Origin: Bacteroidia bacterium | Lineage (GTDB): Bacteria > Bacteroidota > Bacteroidia > Bacteroidales > Azobacteroidaceae | Direction: 5' to 3' | NCBI GenBank assembly: GCA_026000155.1 | Contig: BNYG01000017.1 | Span: forward strand, 1-49,021 | DNA length: 49,021 nt | Part shown: positions 33,668 through 42,516 of the stretch, piece by piece | How positions within the stretch are numbered: position 1 is the first letter of the stretch | How the letters are laid out: each line of letters opens with the position of its first letter | Translations under genes and position numbers: made by a program | The notes under the pieces: generated by a model | Seen by the model: the letters and a program-made list of their open reading frames with translations, nothing else | What the model was told of the DNA's origin: nothing | The model's database searches: none

Positions 33668-36600
33668 AACATACTCTTCTTATTACTCTGATTGTTTTCA
33701 CAAACTTTGCCTGTTCTGCAAAGGCTGCTGCCAATCCGGATATTGAACTTCTCCGGAAAAACTTCATTGCCGAACTTATAGCGCCTCCGGTAAATGAAAC
33801 ATCTGTGCGGGAATTGATTGCATCTCTCCAACCGGATGGAAGTTGGCAGGATATTGATTATGTGGATACTTCCCGCCTTGCTTTTCAGCACTCGAAACAT
33901 TTGGACAATCTTATCCAAATGTGTCGTGCATACAAAAAGAAAGAATCGAAATGGAAGGGCAATAAAGAACTCAAAAAAGCGATAAGCCTTTCACTTGATT
34001 TCTGGCTCAAGCATGATTTTATTGCTGAAAACTGGCATTCCAACGAAATCAGAACGCCCCAACTTTTAACCGGCGTATTGTTGATTATGGATACCGGCCT
34101 GACCAAAGAACAGATAGCAAAGGCATCGGCAATTACTTTTCGCGCCAATATCCATGCAGAGGGTGCTCGTCCCAGTGGCGACCGAATCAACATCATCGGT
34201 ATTCAGGCAAAAAATGCCTTGTACAATCGCGATGTTGCCCTGTTTGAAATGTTAATAAAAGAGATTGAAGGCGAAATCAAGTTTGCATCCGATACCCAAA
34301 GAGGCATGCAACAGGATTACAGTTTCCACCACCGGGAAGACAGAGTGAACAATACCTTGTCTTATGGCGTAGGATACGCCGATGCTTTTGTGGAATGGGC
34401 GGCTAAAGTAGCCGGAACACGCTATCAATTCTCTGAAAAATCGCTCCGGCAATTGACGGATTATTATTTAGACGGGATATGTAAACAAAAAGCTTTTGGT
34501 AAATTTGCCGCGCCCGCAACAGACAATCGTGATATTTCCAATCCCAAGAGATTAACGGGTGATGCACATCATTGGGCTAAATACGGCGGAGGACTATACG
34601 ATATTGCCAACTCCAAGAAATCTACGTGTGACGCACATCTCGCCGAAAAATTATTGGTAGCGACATCTTATCGCAAAGCGGAATTACAGGAAAGCATCGA
34701 CCTCTGTCAAAACGACAAAAAGCCGACTTTGTCGCACAGCACTTTCTTCTGGCAAACGGAACATTACGTACACCAACGCCCCAAGTATTATACAACTGTC
34801 AGAATGTTTTCATCCCGCAACAAAAATATGGAGTGGCCCTATAACGGCGAAGGTTTAATGAACCACCACCGGGGCGACGGCACCAGCTATCTCACACTAA
34901 CCGGTGAGGAATACCTCAATCTGGCGCCCGTCAACGACTGGCAAAAGATACCGGGAACCACTGTCTTGCAAAAGCCTGCCTTGCCTCCGGCAGACCAAAT
35001 ACAAAAAGCAGGCGCCATGGATTTTGTAGGAGCTGTCACGGATGGTTTGTACGGAGCCGTTGGTTTTGATTTTGTCAGTCCGCACGATGCATCATTGAAT
35101 GCACGTAAGGCATGGTTTTTCTTTGACGACGAATATGTCTGTCTTGGCGCAGCCATCAATGCCTACTCGGTACTCACGGCTGCAACCACCTTGAACCAAT
35201 GTTTTCTGAACGGCGATGTGGTCGTTAGCACCGGAGGAAACAAACAAACACTTACCAAAGGCGAACATACCTTGAGCGAACCGAATTGGGTATTTCATGA
35301 TGGCGCAGGCTATATCTTTCCCATTCCCGAACAAGTCCATTTGTCTAATCAGGCACAGACGGGGAGTTGGTCGCTTATCAGCAGGCAATCCCATTTATCG
35401 AAAGAGGAAGTGAGTAAGGATGTGTTTAAGTTGTGGGTCAATCACACGCCCAAGCCGAAAGATAATTACTACCAATACATTGATGATTCCTATCAGTATA
35501 TCGTCATGCCGGCTGCGAGCCAACAGGAAGTGGATGCCGCTTCACAAAATCCCAAAGTCGATATCGTCAATACGCAGAATGTGCAGGCAGTATGGCATCG
35601 TCCATTGCAGATGCTTCAAGCAGTTTTCTACAAAACAGGCAAAGTAGATGTCGGCGGTTTGCAAATAGAGATGGATGAACCGGGCATCATCCTGGTCAAA
35701 ACCGAAGGTAAACACATTAAAGAAATATCGGTTGCCGACCCTGTAAGAAAATTGGGAAAAATTCATTTAAGCGTGAATCGTAAACTCCCTGAAAAGGGAG
35801 ATAATTATCGTTCGGTTTGGAATGAAGCTACCGGTTTCAGCGAGGTATCGGTTGACCTGCCGCAAGGACTGTTTGCAGGGAAAAGTGTAACCATCAAAAT
35901 TTCTTCCAAACAAGAATCAATGGAGGAATTAATCAACGACCGGCTCAATCGCTCCGTGCAACACTATGAGCAGATGGCAAAATCGCTCATAAATAAATCC
36001 GGTCAATTGCCCCGCACCATTGATGGAGAAGGTAATTTACTTACCACATCGTCATCCGGCTGGGTGAGCGGTTATGTGCCCGGTACGTTATGGTATCTGT
36101 ATCAATACAGCAACGATCCGCAACTGTTGGATGCTGCAAAGAATTACACGATGCGTATCGAAAAAGAACAATACAATAAAAGTACGCACGACATTGGACT
36201 TATGCTGTATTGCTCTTTCGGCAACGGATTCCTGATTACCGGCGACACCGCTTACCGCAACATCCTGCTTAACGGCGCCGAATCGCTGGCAAGCCGTTTC
36301 AACCCAAAAACAGGCTGTATCCAATCGTGGGACAGCAACGCTCAATGGCAGTTTCCGGTAATTATAGACAACATGATGGTTTTGGAATTGCTGTTTTGGG
36401 CTTCCAAAGTTTCGGGCAATCCCCGATACAAGGATATTTGCATCTCTCATGCCGACAAGACCATCGAAAATCATTTCCGCTCCGACTACAGTTCGTATCA
36501 TGTAGTATCGTATGATACCGTTACCGGACAGGTAGAAAAGAAAAATACCCATCAGGGATATGCCGACGAATCGGCTTGGGCGCGCGGTCAGGCCTGGGGA

Positions 36601-37056
36601 GTTTACGGTTATACCGTCATGTATCGCGAAACCCATGATCCGAAATACCTGGAACAAGCCAAGCACATCGCTGATTTTATCTTAAAGCATCCGAATCTGC
36701 CTGTTGATAAAATTCCGTATTGGGATTTCAATGCACCCGATATTCCCCATGCTTTACGCGATGCTTCGACAGGTGCTATCATTGCTTCGGCACTCATTGA
36801 ACTGAGCGGATATGTGGAAAATTCACTGGCAAAAAATTATTTAGAGGTAGCCGAAACGCAACTGCGTACCTTGTCGTCACCGGAATATTTTGCAGAAACA
36901 GGAACCAACGGCAATTTCATTCTCAAACATTCCGTCGGTCACTTGCCGGTTAAGTCGGAAATAGATGTGCCGCTGACTTATGCGGATTATTATTATATCG
37001 AAGCCTTGTTGCGCTATCGGAATGTAAAAATGAATAACAGTAGAATAAAACAGTAA
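33664..37056 (+). CDS. PL8-like polysaccharide lyase fused to GH88 unsaturated uronyl hydrolase
   Basis: 1130-aa exported protein (signal peptide with TNFAC). Residues about 30-745 resemble polysaccharide lyase family 8: an alpha-toroid with QQDYSFHHRED (His222/His223) and NNTLSYGVGYADAF (Tyr234, Tyr238), the expected His/Tyr catalytic region, followed by a beta super-sandwich. Residues about 750-1130 are a GH88 domain: HDIGLM with Asp843, IIDNMM with Asp902 (spacing 59, close to the 61 between Asp88 and Asp149 of Bacillus unsaturated glucuronyl hydrolase), plus WARGQAWGVYG. One chain could therefore cut at a uronate and then remove the unsaturated end it creates. Each family normally stands alone. 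Confidence 0.85.
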   Translation: MKHTLLITLIVFTNFACSAKAAANPDIELLRKNFIAELIAPPVNETSVRELIASLQPDGSWQDIDYVDTSRLAFQHSKHLDNLIQMCRAYKKKESKWKGNKELKKAISLSLDFWLKHDFIAENWHSNEIRTPQLLTGVLLIMDTGLTKEQIAKASAITFRANIHAEGARPSGDRINIIGIQAKNALYNRDVALFEMLIKEIEGEIKFASDTQRGMQQDYSFHHREDRVNNTLSYGVGYADAFVEWAAKVAGTRYQFSEKSLRQLTDYYLDGICKQKAFGKFAAPATDNRDISNPKRLTGDAHHWAKYGGGLYDIANSKKSTCDAHLAEKLLVATSYRKAELQESIDLCQNDKKPTLSHSTFFWQTEHYVHQRPKYYTTVRMFSSRNKNMEWPYNGEGLMNHHRGDGTSYLTLTGEEYLNLAPVNDWQKIPGTTVLQKPALPPADQIQKAGAMDFVGAVTDGLYGAVGFDFVSPHDASLNARKAWFFFDDEYVCLGAAINAYSVLTAATTLNQCFLNGDVVVSTGGNKQTLTKGEHTLSEPNWVFHDGAGYIFPIPEQVHLSNQAQTGSWSLISRQSHLSKEEVSKDVFKLWVNHTPKPKDNYYQYIDDSYQYIVMPAASQQEVDAASQNPKVDIVNTQNVQAVWHRPLQMLQAVFYKTGKVDVGGLQIEMDEPGIILVKTEGKHIKEISVADPVRKLGKIHLSVNRKLPEKGDNYRSVWNEATGFSEVSVDLPQGLFAGKSVTIKISSKQESMEELINDRLNRSVQHYEQMAKSLINKSGQLPRTIDGEGNLLTTSSSGWVSGYVPGTLWYLYQYSNDPQLLDAAKNYTMRIEKEQYNKSTHDIGLMLYCSFGNGFLITGDTAYRNILLNGAESLASRFNPKTGCIQSWDSNAQWQFPVIIDNMMVLELLFWASKVSGNPRYKDICISHADKTIENHFRSDYSSYHVVSYDTVTGQVEKKNTHQGYADESAWARGQAWGVYGYTVMYRETHDPKYLEQAKHIADFILKHPNLPVDKIPYWDFNAPDIPHALRDASTGAIIASALIELSGYVENSLAKNYLEVAETQLRTLSSPEYFAETGTNGNFILKHSVGHLPVKSEIDVPLTYADYYYIEALLRYRNVKMNNSRIKQ

Positions 37057-37075
37057 ATAAAACAATTATTTACAC

Positions 37076-37138
37076 ATGAAAAAGTTAAGTATTGTATTTT
37101 TAATGACAATATTCGAGGCGAATGTTGGCAGAAAATGA
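37076..37138 (+). pseudogene. Signal-peptide stub (20 codons plus stop)
   Basis: ATG at 37076 begins a typical export signal (MKKLSIVFLMTIFEA) that runs into a TGA at 37136-37138. It overlaps, in another frame, the corrinoid-activation fragment. It is best read as the surviving start of a deleted secreted-protein gene. Confidence 0.55.
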
Positions 37139-37493
37139 CCCGTTGAAAGGCTTCATCGCCGATATTTTGGGCGGAGTGGTGGTGGAAGCGGCGATTGACA
37201 AGATTCAGCAGGAATTGGGCAATAAAATGAAACAGAACGTATTAAATATTACAAATCGTTATAGTCCCGGCTATTGCGGTTGGCAAACTGTTGAGCAACA
37301 CAAATTATTTGCCATTCTGCCTGACACTTTGGGAATACGATTAACAGAAAGTGCATTGATGCAACCGGTTAAATCGGTCAGCGGTATCATCGGTATTGGC
37401 GCAGATGTAAAGTTTAATCCTTACACTTGCCGGATTTGCGAAGCTACACAATGTGTTTACCGGTTTAAAAAACGAATTTCAGAAAATAGATAA
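37122..37493 (+). pseudogene. Truncated corrinoid/MetH-type reductive activation domain
   Basis: 123 codons matching the C-terminal half of vitamin-B12-dependent methionine synthase activation domain proteins: NRYSPGYCGW contains the SAM-binding RxxxGY, followed by EQHKLFAILPDTLGIRLTES, ALMQPVKSVSGIIGIG and a cysteine tail CRICEATQCVYR. Intact proteins are around 220 aa; the N-terminal half is missing. The frame is open upstream only to a TGA at 37104-37106. Such proteins reactivate oxidised cobalamin for corrinoid methyltransferases. The tail is complete and ends three bases before the GH2 ATG. It is probably non-functional. Confidence 0.75.
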
Positions 37494-37496
37494 ACA

Positions 37497-40490
37497 ATGA
37501 AAAAGACAATTTTTATTTCGTTACTGGCATTTATATGGGTTGCCTGTGGAAAAGAAGAAGTCAAGAGGGAAATTCTGCCCGTTATGGACGAATGGAAACT
37601 CTGGCAGGATAAGTCAGCTACTTGGCTAAACGATTCGCTCTACCTGCCGGAAGATGTCGTTATTTCCGAATTGGCTAAAACCGCACCCAAACCTACGGGC
37701 GGTTGGGAAACCTTAAACGGCACTCCGGACGGTGCTGTAACAGTTAATTTGCCAGCCATAGCAGAGGAATACCTCACACCCGACGGCAAAGTAGATACCT
37801 GGCTGCCGGGGGTGTTCTGGTTTTGGAAGGATGTATCTATTCCCGAATCATGGGCGGATAAAACCATCCATTTAAACTTGGAGAGTTACCGTTTGCGTAC
37901 CGAAATATTCGTCAATGAACAGCTTACCGGATATGATATTGTCGGAAATGTTCCCTATCATTGCGATATAACTCCTGCCGTCCAATACGGAAAAACCAAC
38001 CGCATCGCTATCCGCATTACCAATCCGGGCGGAAACGGAAGATGGTGGGGCGATACACCCATGGTTCAGTGGGGAAATTATCAATTACCACCCTCGCGCG
38101 ACTTTAGCGGTATCAATGGCAAAGTGGAATTGGTCGCCACCGATAAAACCGCCATCGAAGACATCTACATTGAAAATCTGAATACTGCCGATTACCGGAC
38201 TATCGAGGTAAAAACAAGCATCCACAATGAGCGTAATAGCGATGTATCGGCGCAAATCAAATACGAAATAGTACCGGTTGCAGGAGGTAAGGCTATTTAC
38301 ACGACAACGGAAAACATCCGGATACCTCAAACGAAATCGTTTGTTTTTACGAAACAAATCCACTGCCCGAAAGCCAAGTTGTGGGATATTGACACACCGA
38401 ACTTATATGAGTGCCGGATAAGTCTTAGCGGAGAAGCAAACGATACGGACAGGCAACGGTTCGGATTCCGTGTGTTTGAAGTCAAACAGGTTAGCGGAAA
38501 TAATCAAGCGCATTATTACATCAATGGCAAACGCATGATTTTTAAGAGTGGTATCGACTTTTCGTACTATGCCTACACAGGCGCCTATCCAACGGAGGAG
38601 ATGGCAAAAAAAGGAGTGCTGGCTGCCAAACAACTCGGACAAAATGCTTTTAATTTTCACCGGTATAGCGGCTTTCCGGTTGTGTTGGATAAGGCGGATG
38701 AAGAAGGGTTGTTTCTGTCTGAAGAAGTGGGCGGTTTTCATATCCACGAAGTGTTTGATATTTCTCAATATCCGTTTGCTTCCGCATTGATATTGGAAAA
38801 ACTACGCCGCATGGTAGTGCGCGACCGCAATCACCCCAGCCTGATTATTCACAATCTTTGTAATGAAGACATTGTGTGGAACGATTTGCGACAACAAGCC
38901 ATGCAAGAAGTGCATGCCTTGGACGAAGCGCGTTTGGTTGTTAATTCATCGGGTGGCAACGCAGGCAATCAGGGAAGAAATATCCATCACATCCGTCCGT
39001 ATGAACAAGAGATACGGCAGGATTTTACGGATGACCATACGGTTCAGGCAGAAACTTATTTTGAAGAAGCGGATTTCGACAGGCATGTTCCGGAAAACGA
39101 CAACAGTATCAAGTACTGGGGAGAAGTGAAATGTTATGTCGGTCCCGACAACTGGTACGAGATTGCCGCGATGTTCGATCAGTTGAAAACAACAAAGCCT
39201 GCCGGTTACAAAGGCTATAATTACAGTTATTATTTAGATTTCGGACGAAAGATAAAAGCCTTTTTCGAAGAACACAATCTGGCGAAAGCAGGTAGCGGCA
39301 TTATCCGCACCCCCGGCGATATTTCCCAAGCGGCAGGGGAAGGAAAAATGTATAAAGACGGCAGAAATGTGCAGAATATTATGTCCTACGACCGTGCCGA
39401 CGGTTATGCTATCAACGCATGGAGTGGCGGCAACGGCATGGAAAGTTTTGAAGGATGGCATTCCGGCATGGTGGACGACGGCAGAAATATCAAAGGCGAC
39501 CCTGCTATTTTCGCTTATTACGCACGTCCTTTGCAGGTCGTGATTCAACGAAAAACAGCGGAAAACGGCGTCGGCGGCAAGACCTTTGATGTATCGGGAA
39601 AACCGGCATTCAAAATCAAATTAATCAATCAAGGCATCCTTCCGGCAGGAGCTTATACCTTAAAATTCAAACTCAAAGACGGAGCAGGTCAATACCATGC
39701 TCAATATGATAATCAGTTGCCGGTAATGGTGAAGGGCGGCGATGTGTATGCGCAGGATATCGAAACCGACTATGCCATTACACTCAACGACAAGTTACGA
39801 GGTGGTTTTATTACTTTAGAAAGTATATTGTACGACAATAATAATCGAAAAGTGGCGGATGGCGCCGAACAGATATTGCTCGCCAACCGTCCCGGTTTTG
39901 AAAGCCAACTGCAAGGCACAACCGGCGAGGTGTATGGTTGGCCGGCGGCAAAAACAGCCTTGGAAAATGCCCATGCTAAAGTAGCCGATTTCACGCTTGC
40001 AGGAAAAGCCGATTATATTGTTGCGGCAGGAAACATTTCCTCCGAAACCTTGGATGTCATGTTAGCTAAAGTTCAGAAAGGAGCAAAACTTGTGATTCGC
40101 TTCGACAGTCTCCGGGCGGATGCGCTCAAAGACAAGAAAATACTGTCTGAGCGTGTGACCGAATGGGGCGCTCTCCAGACCGGATTTTGGAATGGCAATG
40201 GTTTCGGTTATATCGACTATTTTGCAGGCAACACCGATTTAAATGACCGGCAGACAGTTAGCACGACAGGTTGGGAAGTTCCCGGAGAACCCAATGGTTT
40301 CTATCCATTCAAAAGCGACTACAAAACAAGCGTATTGGGTACGTATGTAGCGCGTCCGGATGTGCTGCGGGTGCTTATCGGCACAATCGACTACGGCAAG
40401 GGCAAAATCATACTTGCCCCGACCTATCCGGTGGATAACAACCATCCATTCAACGACTTATTGTTTTATAATATGATTAGTAAGAAATGA
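37497..40490 (+). CDS. GH2-family glycoside hydrolase (beta-galactosidase/glucuronidase-like)
   Basis: 997-aa lipoprotein (lipobox WVAC, Cys17). It contains the GH2 sugar-binding jelly roll (about 80-230, WFWKDVSIPESWADKTIHLN, RIAIRITNPGG), an Ig-like domain (about 230-330) and the TIM barrel (about 340-650) with RDRNHPSLIIHNLCNED, placing the acid/base at Glu457. A long C-terminal part (about 690-997) includes further beta modules and a GATase-like end region. Sequence alone does not separate galactosidase, glucuronidase or mannosidase activity. Its stop overlaps the MFS start by ATGA. Confidence 0.88.
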   Translation: MKKTIFISLLAFIWVACGKEEVKREILPVMDEWKLWQDKSATWLNDSLYLPEDVVISELAKTAPKPTGGWETLNGTPDGAVTVNLPAIAEEYLTPDGKVDTWLPGVFWFWKDVSIPESWADKTIHLNLESYRLRTEIFVNEQLTGYDIVGNVPYHCDITPAVQYGKTNRIAIRITNPGGNGRWWGDTPMVQWGNYQLPPSRDFSGINGKVELVATDKTAIEDIYIENLNTADYRTIEVKTSIHNERNSDVSAQIKYEIVPVAGGKAIYTTTENIRIPQTKSFVFTKQIHCPKAKLWDIDTPNLYECRISLSGEANDTDRQRFGFRVFEVKQVSGNNQAHYYINGKRMIFKSGIDFSYYAYTGAYPTEEMAKKGVLAAKQLGQNAFNFHRYSGFPVVLDKADEEGLFLSEEVGGFHIHEVFDISQYPFASALILEKLRRMVVRDRNHPSLIIHNLCNEDIVWNDLRQQAMQEVHALDEARLVVNSSGGNAGNQGRNIHHIRPYEQEIRQDFTDDHTVQAETYFEEADFDRHVPENDNSIKYWGEVKCYVGPDNWYEIAAMFDQLKTTKPAGYKGYNYSYYLDFGRKIKAFFEEHNLAKAGSGIIRTPGDISQAAGEGKMYKDGRNVQNIMSYDRADGYAINAWSGGNGMESFEGWHSGMVDDGRNIKGDPAIFAYYARPLQVVIQRKTAENGVGGKTFDVSGKPAFKIKLINQGILPAGAYTLKFKLKDGAGQYHAQYDNQLPVMVKGGDVYAQDIETDYAITLNDKLRGGFITLESILYDNNNRKVADGAEQILLANRPGFESQLQGTTGEVYGWPAAKTALENAHAKVADFTLAGKADYIVAAGNISSETLDVMLAKVQKGAKLVIRFDSLRADALKDKKILSERVTEWGALQTGFWNGNGFGYIDYFAGNTDLNDRQTVSTTGWEVPGEPNGFYPFKSDYKTSVLGTYVARPDVLRVLIGTIDYGKGKIILAPTYPVDNNHPFNDLLFYNMISKK

Positions 40491-41455
40491 ATAAATCATT
40501 AGTATATGGAATAGCATTGGTAGCCACTTTGGGAGGCTTCCTGTTTGGATACGATACGGCTGTCATTTCCGGAGCGATTAGTTCGTTGGATAGTTTTTTC
40601 ATTCAGCCGTATCATTTCTCTGATACGGTTGCCAATACACTGTTGGGTGTGATGGTATCGGGAGCCTTGATTGGCTGTGTTGTCGGTAGCGCATTGGGTG
40701 GCTATTTCAGTCACAAATTCGGTCGCCGACGGAGTTTGATTTTCGCTGCGGTCTTATTTACCTGTTCGGGTATCGGTTCGGCTATGCCGGAAATAGGCTT
40801 TGCCCTGCCGGGTACAGGCGATTATAGTTTTCTGCCGCAGTTCATTTTTTACCGGATTATAGGTGGTATCGGCGTAGGCTTGGCTTCGATGCTCTCGCCC
40901 ATGTATATTGCCGAGATAGCACCTGCTTCGATACGCGGAAAATTAGTTTCGTGGAATCAGTTGGCTATTGTTACCGGTATGTTGGTTGTTTACTTCGTGA
41001 ATTTTGCCATTACACGGCAAGGCGATGTCTCATGGAACGAGCAGACCGGTTGGCGTTGGATGTTTGCTTCCTCCGCGATACCGGCAGTTCTATTCCTCAT
41101 CTGTCTGTTGTTTGTTCCGGAAAGTCCTCGCTGGTTGGTAATGACGGGCAAAGAAAAGAAAGCCGCCAATATATTGGGCAGGCTCAATGCGGGCGCTGCC
41201 ATCCAAAAGGAAATCGCTTCCATTCGCGCCTCTGTTGCACCGGTGGTGGTAAAAGGCTTGAAATTTGGAGCACGCATCTGGATTGCCGGTTTGTTGCTCA
41301 ACACCTTTAATCATGGCTTTTCCTTTGGTTTGTTCGGTATCATGGCAGCGTTGTCGTGCATTTTTGCATGGAAACTGATTCCGGAAACAAAAGGGAAAAC
41401 GCTGGAAGATATGGAGGAGATTTGGAAAATAAAAATTAATAATAATAAAAGATAA
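40487..41455 (+). CDS. MFS sugar porter with large internal deletion (XylE-like)
   Basis: 322 aa against the usual 450-490. The N-terminal half is a normal sugar:H+ symporter: GFLFGYDTAVISGA, GRRRSL, six helices, and PESPRWLV in the central loop. After WIAGLLLN (start of helix 7) the sequence jumps to TFNHGFSFGLFGIMAALSCI, the last helix, and the C-terminal signature PETKGKTLEDMEEIW. Helices 8-11 and the QQxxGxN sugar-binding motif are missing, in frame. Transport is therefore doubtful. The XylE-like start suggests an ancestral pentose or hexose substrate. It is translationally coupled to the GH2 gene. Confidence 0.82.
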   Translation: MNKSLVYGIALVATLGGFLFGYDTAVISGAISSLDSFFIQPYHFSDTVANTLLGVMVSGALIGCVVGSALGGYFSHKFGRRRSLIFAAVLFTCSGIGSAMPEIGFALPGTGDYSFLPQFIFYRIIGGIGVGLASMLSPMYIAEIAPASIRGKLVSWNQLAIVTGMLVVYFVNFAITRQGDVSWNEQTGWRWMFASSAIPAVLFLICLLFVPESPRWLVMTGKEKKAANILGRLNAGAAIQKEIASIRASVAPVVVKGLKFGARIWIAGLLLNTFNHGFSFGLFGIMAALSCIFAWKLIPETKGKTLEDMEEIWKIKINNNKR

Positions 41456-41460
41456 AAAAG

Positions 41461-42486
41461 ATGAACGGATACGAAAGAATTAAAGCCGCTTTGAGCGGGG
41501 TAATGCCGGACAGACGCCCGGTGATGCTACACAATTTTATGCTTGCCGCGCGTGAGGCAGGTTACACCATGAAGCAATACCGGGAAGACCCGGAAATTGC
41601 TGCCAAATGTCATATACAGTTTGTGGAGAAATATCAGGTGGACGGCATCCTGTTTGATGTTGATACGGCACTGATAGCCAGTTCGGTGGGAGTGCCGACA
41701 GATTATCCCGAAGATGCTCCGGCGCGTAACCATGAGCCGTTATTGCAATCGCTGGACGAGGTTGAACAATTGACGGAAATGGATATATCCTCCGACCGGC
41801 GGATTCAACATTCGGTGGAAGCCATCAAAATCATGAAAAAATATTTCGGTAATGAAATATGGTTAAGAGGCAATTGCGACCAGGCACCTTTTTCATTGGC
41901 GTGTGCGATGCGGACACCCGGCATTTTCATGATGGACATGTTGATGGACGAGGAACGTTCAACGCAGTTAATCAATTGGTCTATCGGCATCTGCAAGCAG
42001 TTTATCCGGTTGATGGTGGAAGCGGGTTCGGATATGATTTCACACGGCGACAGTCTGGCGGGACCGGATATGATTTCGCCCGAATTGTATGCCACTTTCG
42101 CTGTTCCTTCCGAATTGGAAATTATCGACGAAACGCATAAGTGCGGCGCTACCTACTTGGTTCATATTTGTGGAAACACAGAATTGATTTTAGATAAAAT
42201 AGCAACCATCCCTTTTGATGCGGCAGAGTTGGATTATAAAACGCCTATCAAAGAAATATACAGGGCTTTGCATGATAAAATAACTTTGTTTGGTACAGTT
42301 GACCCCAGTGGCGTACTTGCCTTGGGAACGCCGCAAAGAGTAAAGGAGGAAACCTTGAATATTTTGAATATCTACAAAGACTGTCCTCGCTTGGTGTTAG
42401 GCGCCGGATGCGCGATACCCCCGATCGCGCCGGAAGCGAATATCCGGATGCTGGTGGAAACGACTAAGAATTTTCCAATGAAATAA
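41461..42486 (+). CDS. Uroporphyrinogen decarboxylase-family methyltransferase (MtaA/CmuA-like)
   Basis: 341-aa cytoplasmic protein with the UroD-like barrel (YERIKAALSGVMPDRRPVML, GSDMISHGDSLAGPDMISPE, LFGTVDPSGVLALGTPQRV). A His-x-Cys (His235, Cys237 in HICGN) and Cys317 (GAGCAI) form the zinc-site pattern of corrinoid:cofactor methyltransferases and are not heme-pathway UroD features. It would move methyl groups between a corrinoid protein and a thiol or substrate. It follows the MFS gene by 5 bases and sits in a glycan locus beside a corrinoid-activation remnant. No corrinoid-binding protein is in the window. Confidence 0.82.
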   Translation: MNGYERIKAALSGVMPDRRPVMLHNFMLAAREAGYTMKQYREDPEIAAKCHIQFVEKYQVDGILFDVDTALIASSVGVPTDYPEDAPARNHEPLLQSLDEVEQLTEMDISSDRRIQHSVEAIKIMKKYFGNEIWLRGNCDQAPFSLACAMRTPGIFMMDMLMDEERSTQLINWSIGICKQFIRLMVEAGSDMISHGDSLAGPDMISPELYATFAVPSELEIIDETHKCGATYLVHICGNTELILDKIATIPFDAAELDYKTPIKEIYRALHDKITLFGTVDPSGVLALGTPQRVKEETLNILNIYKDCPRLVLGAGCAIPPIAPEANIRMLVETTKNFPMK

Positions 42487-42516
42487 AAATATATAAACAA
42501 TTAAAATAAATAAACA

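Noticed and set aside
37122..37493. Considered as an intact small gene upstream of GH2
   Set aside because: The match covers only the C-terminal half of the activation domain and a displaced signal peptide precedes it, so a truncated gene is the better reading.
41461..42486. Heme-pathway uroporphyrinogen decarboxylase (hemE)
   Set aside because: The His-x-Cys and later Cys zinc pattern and the PUL context fit the MtaA/CmuA methyltransferase branch better than hemE.
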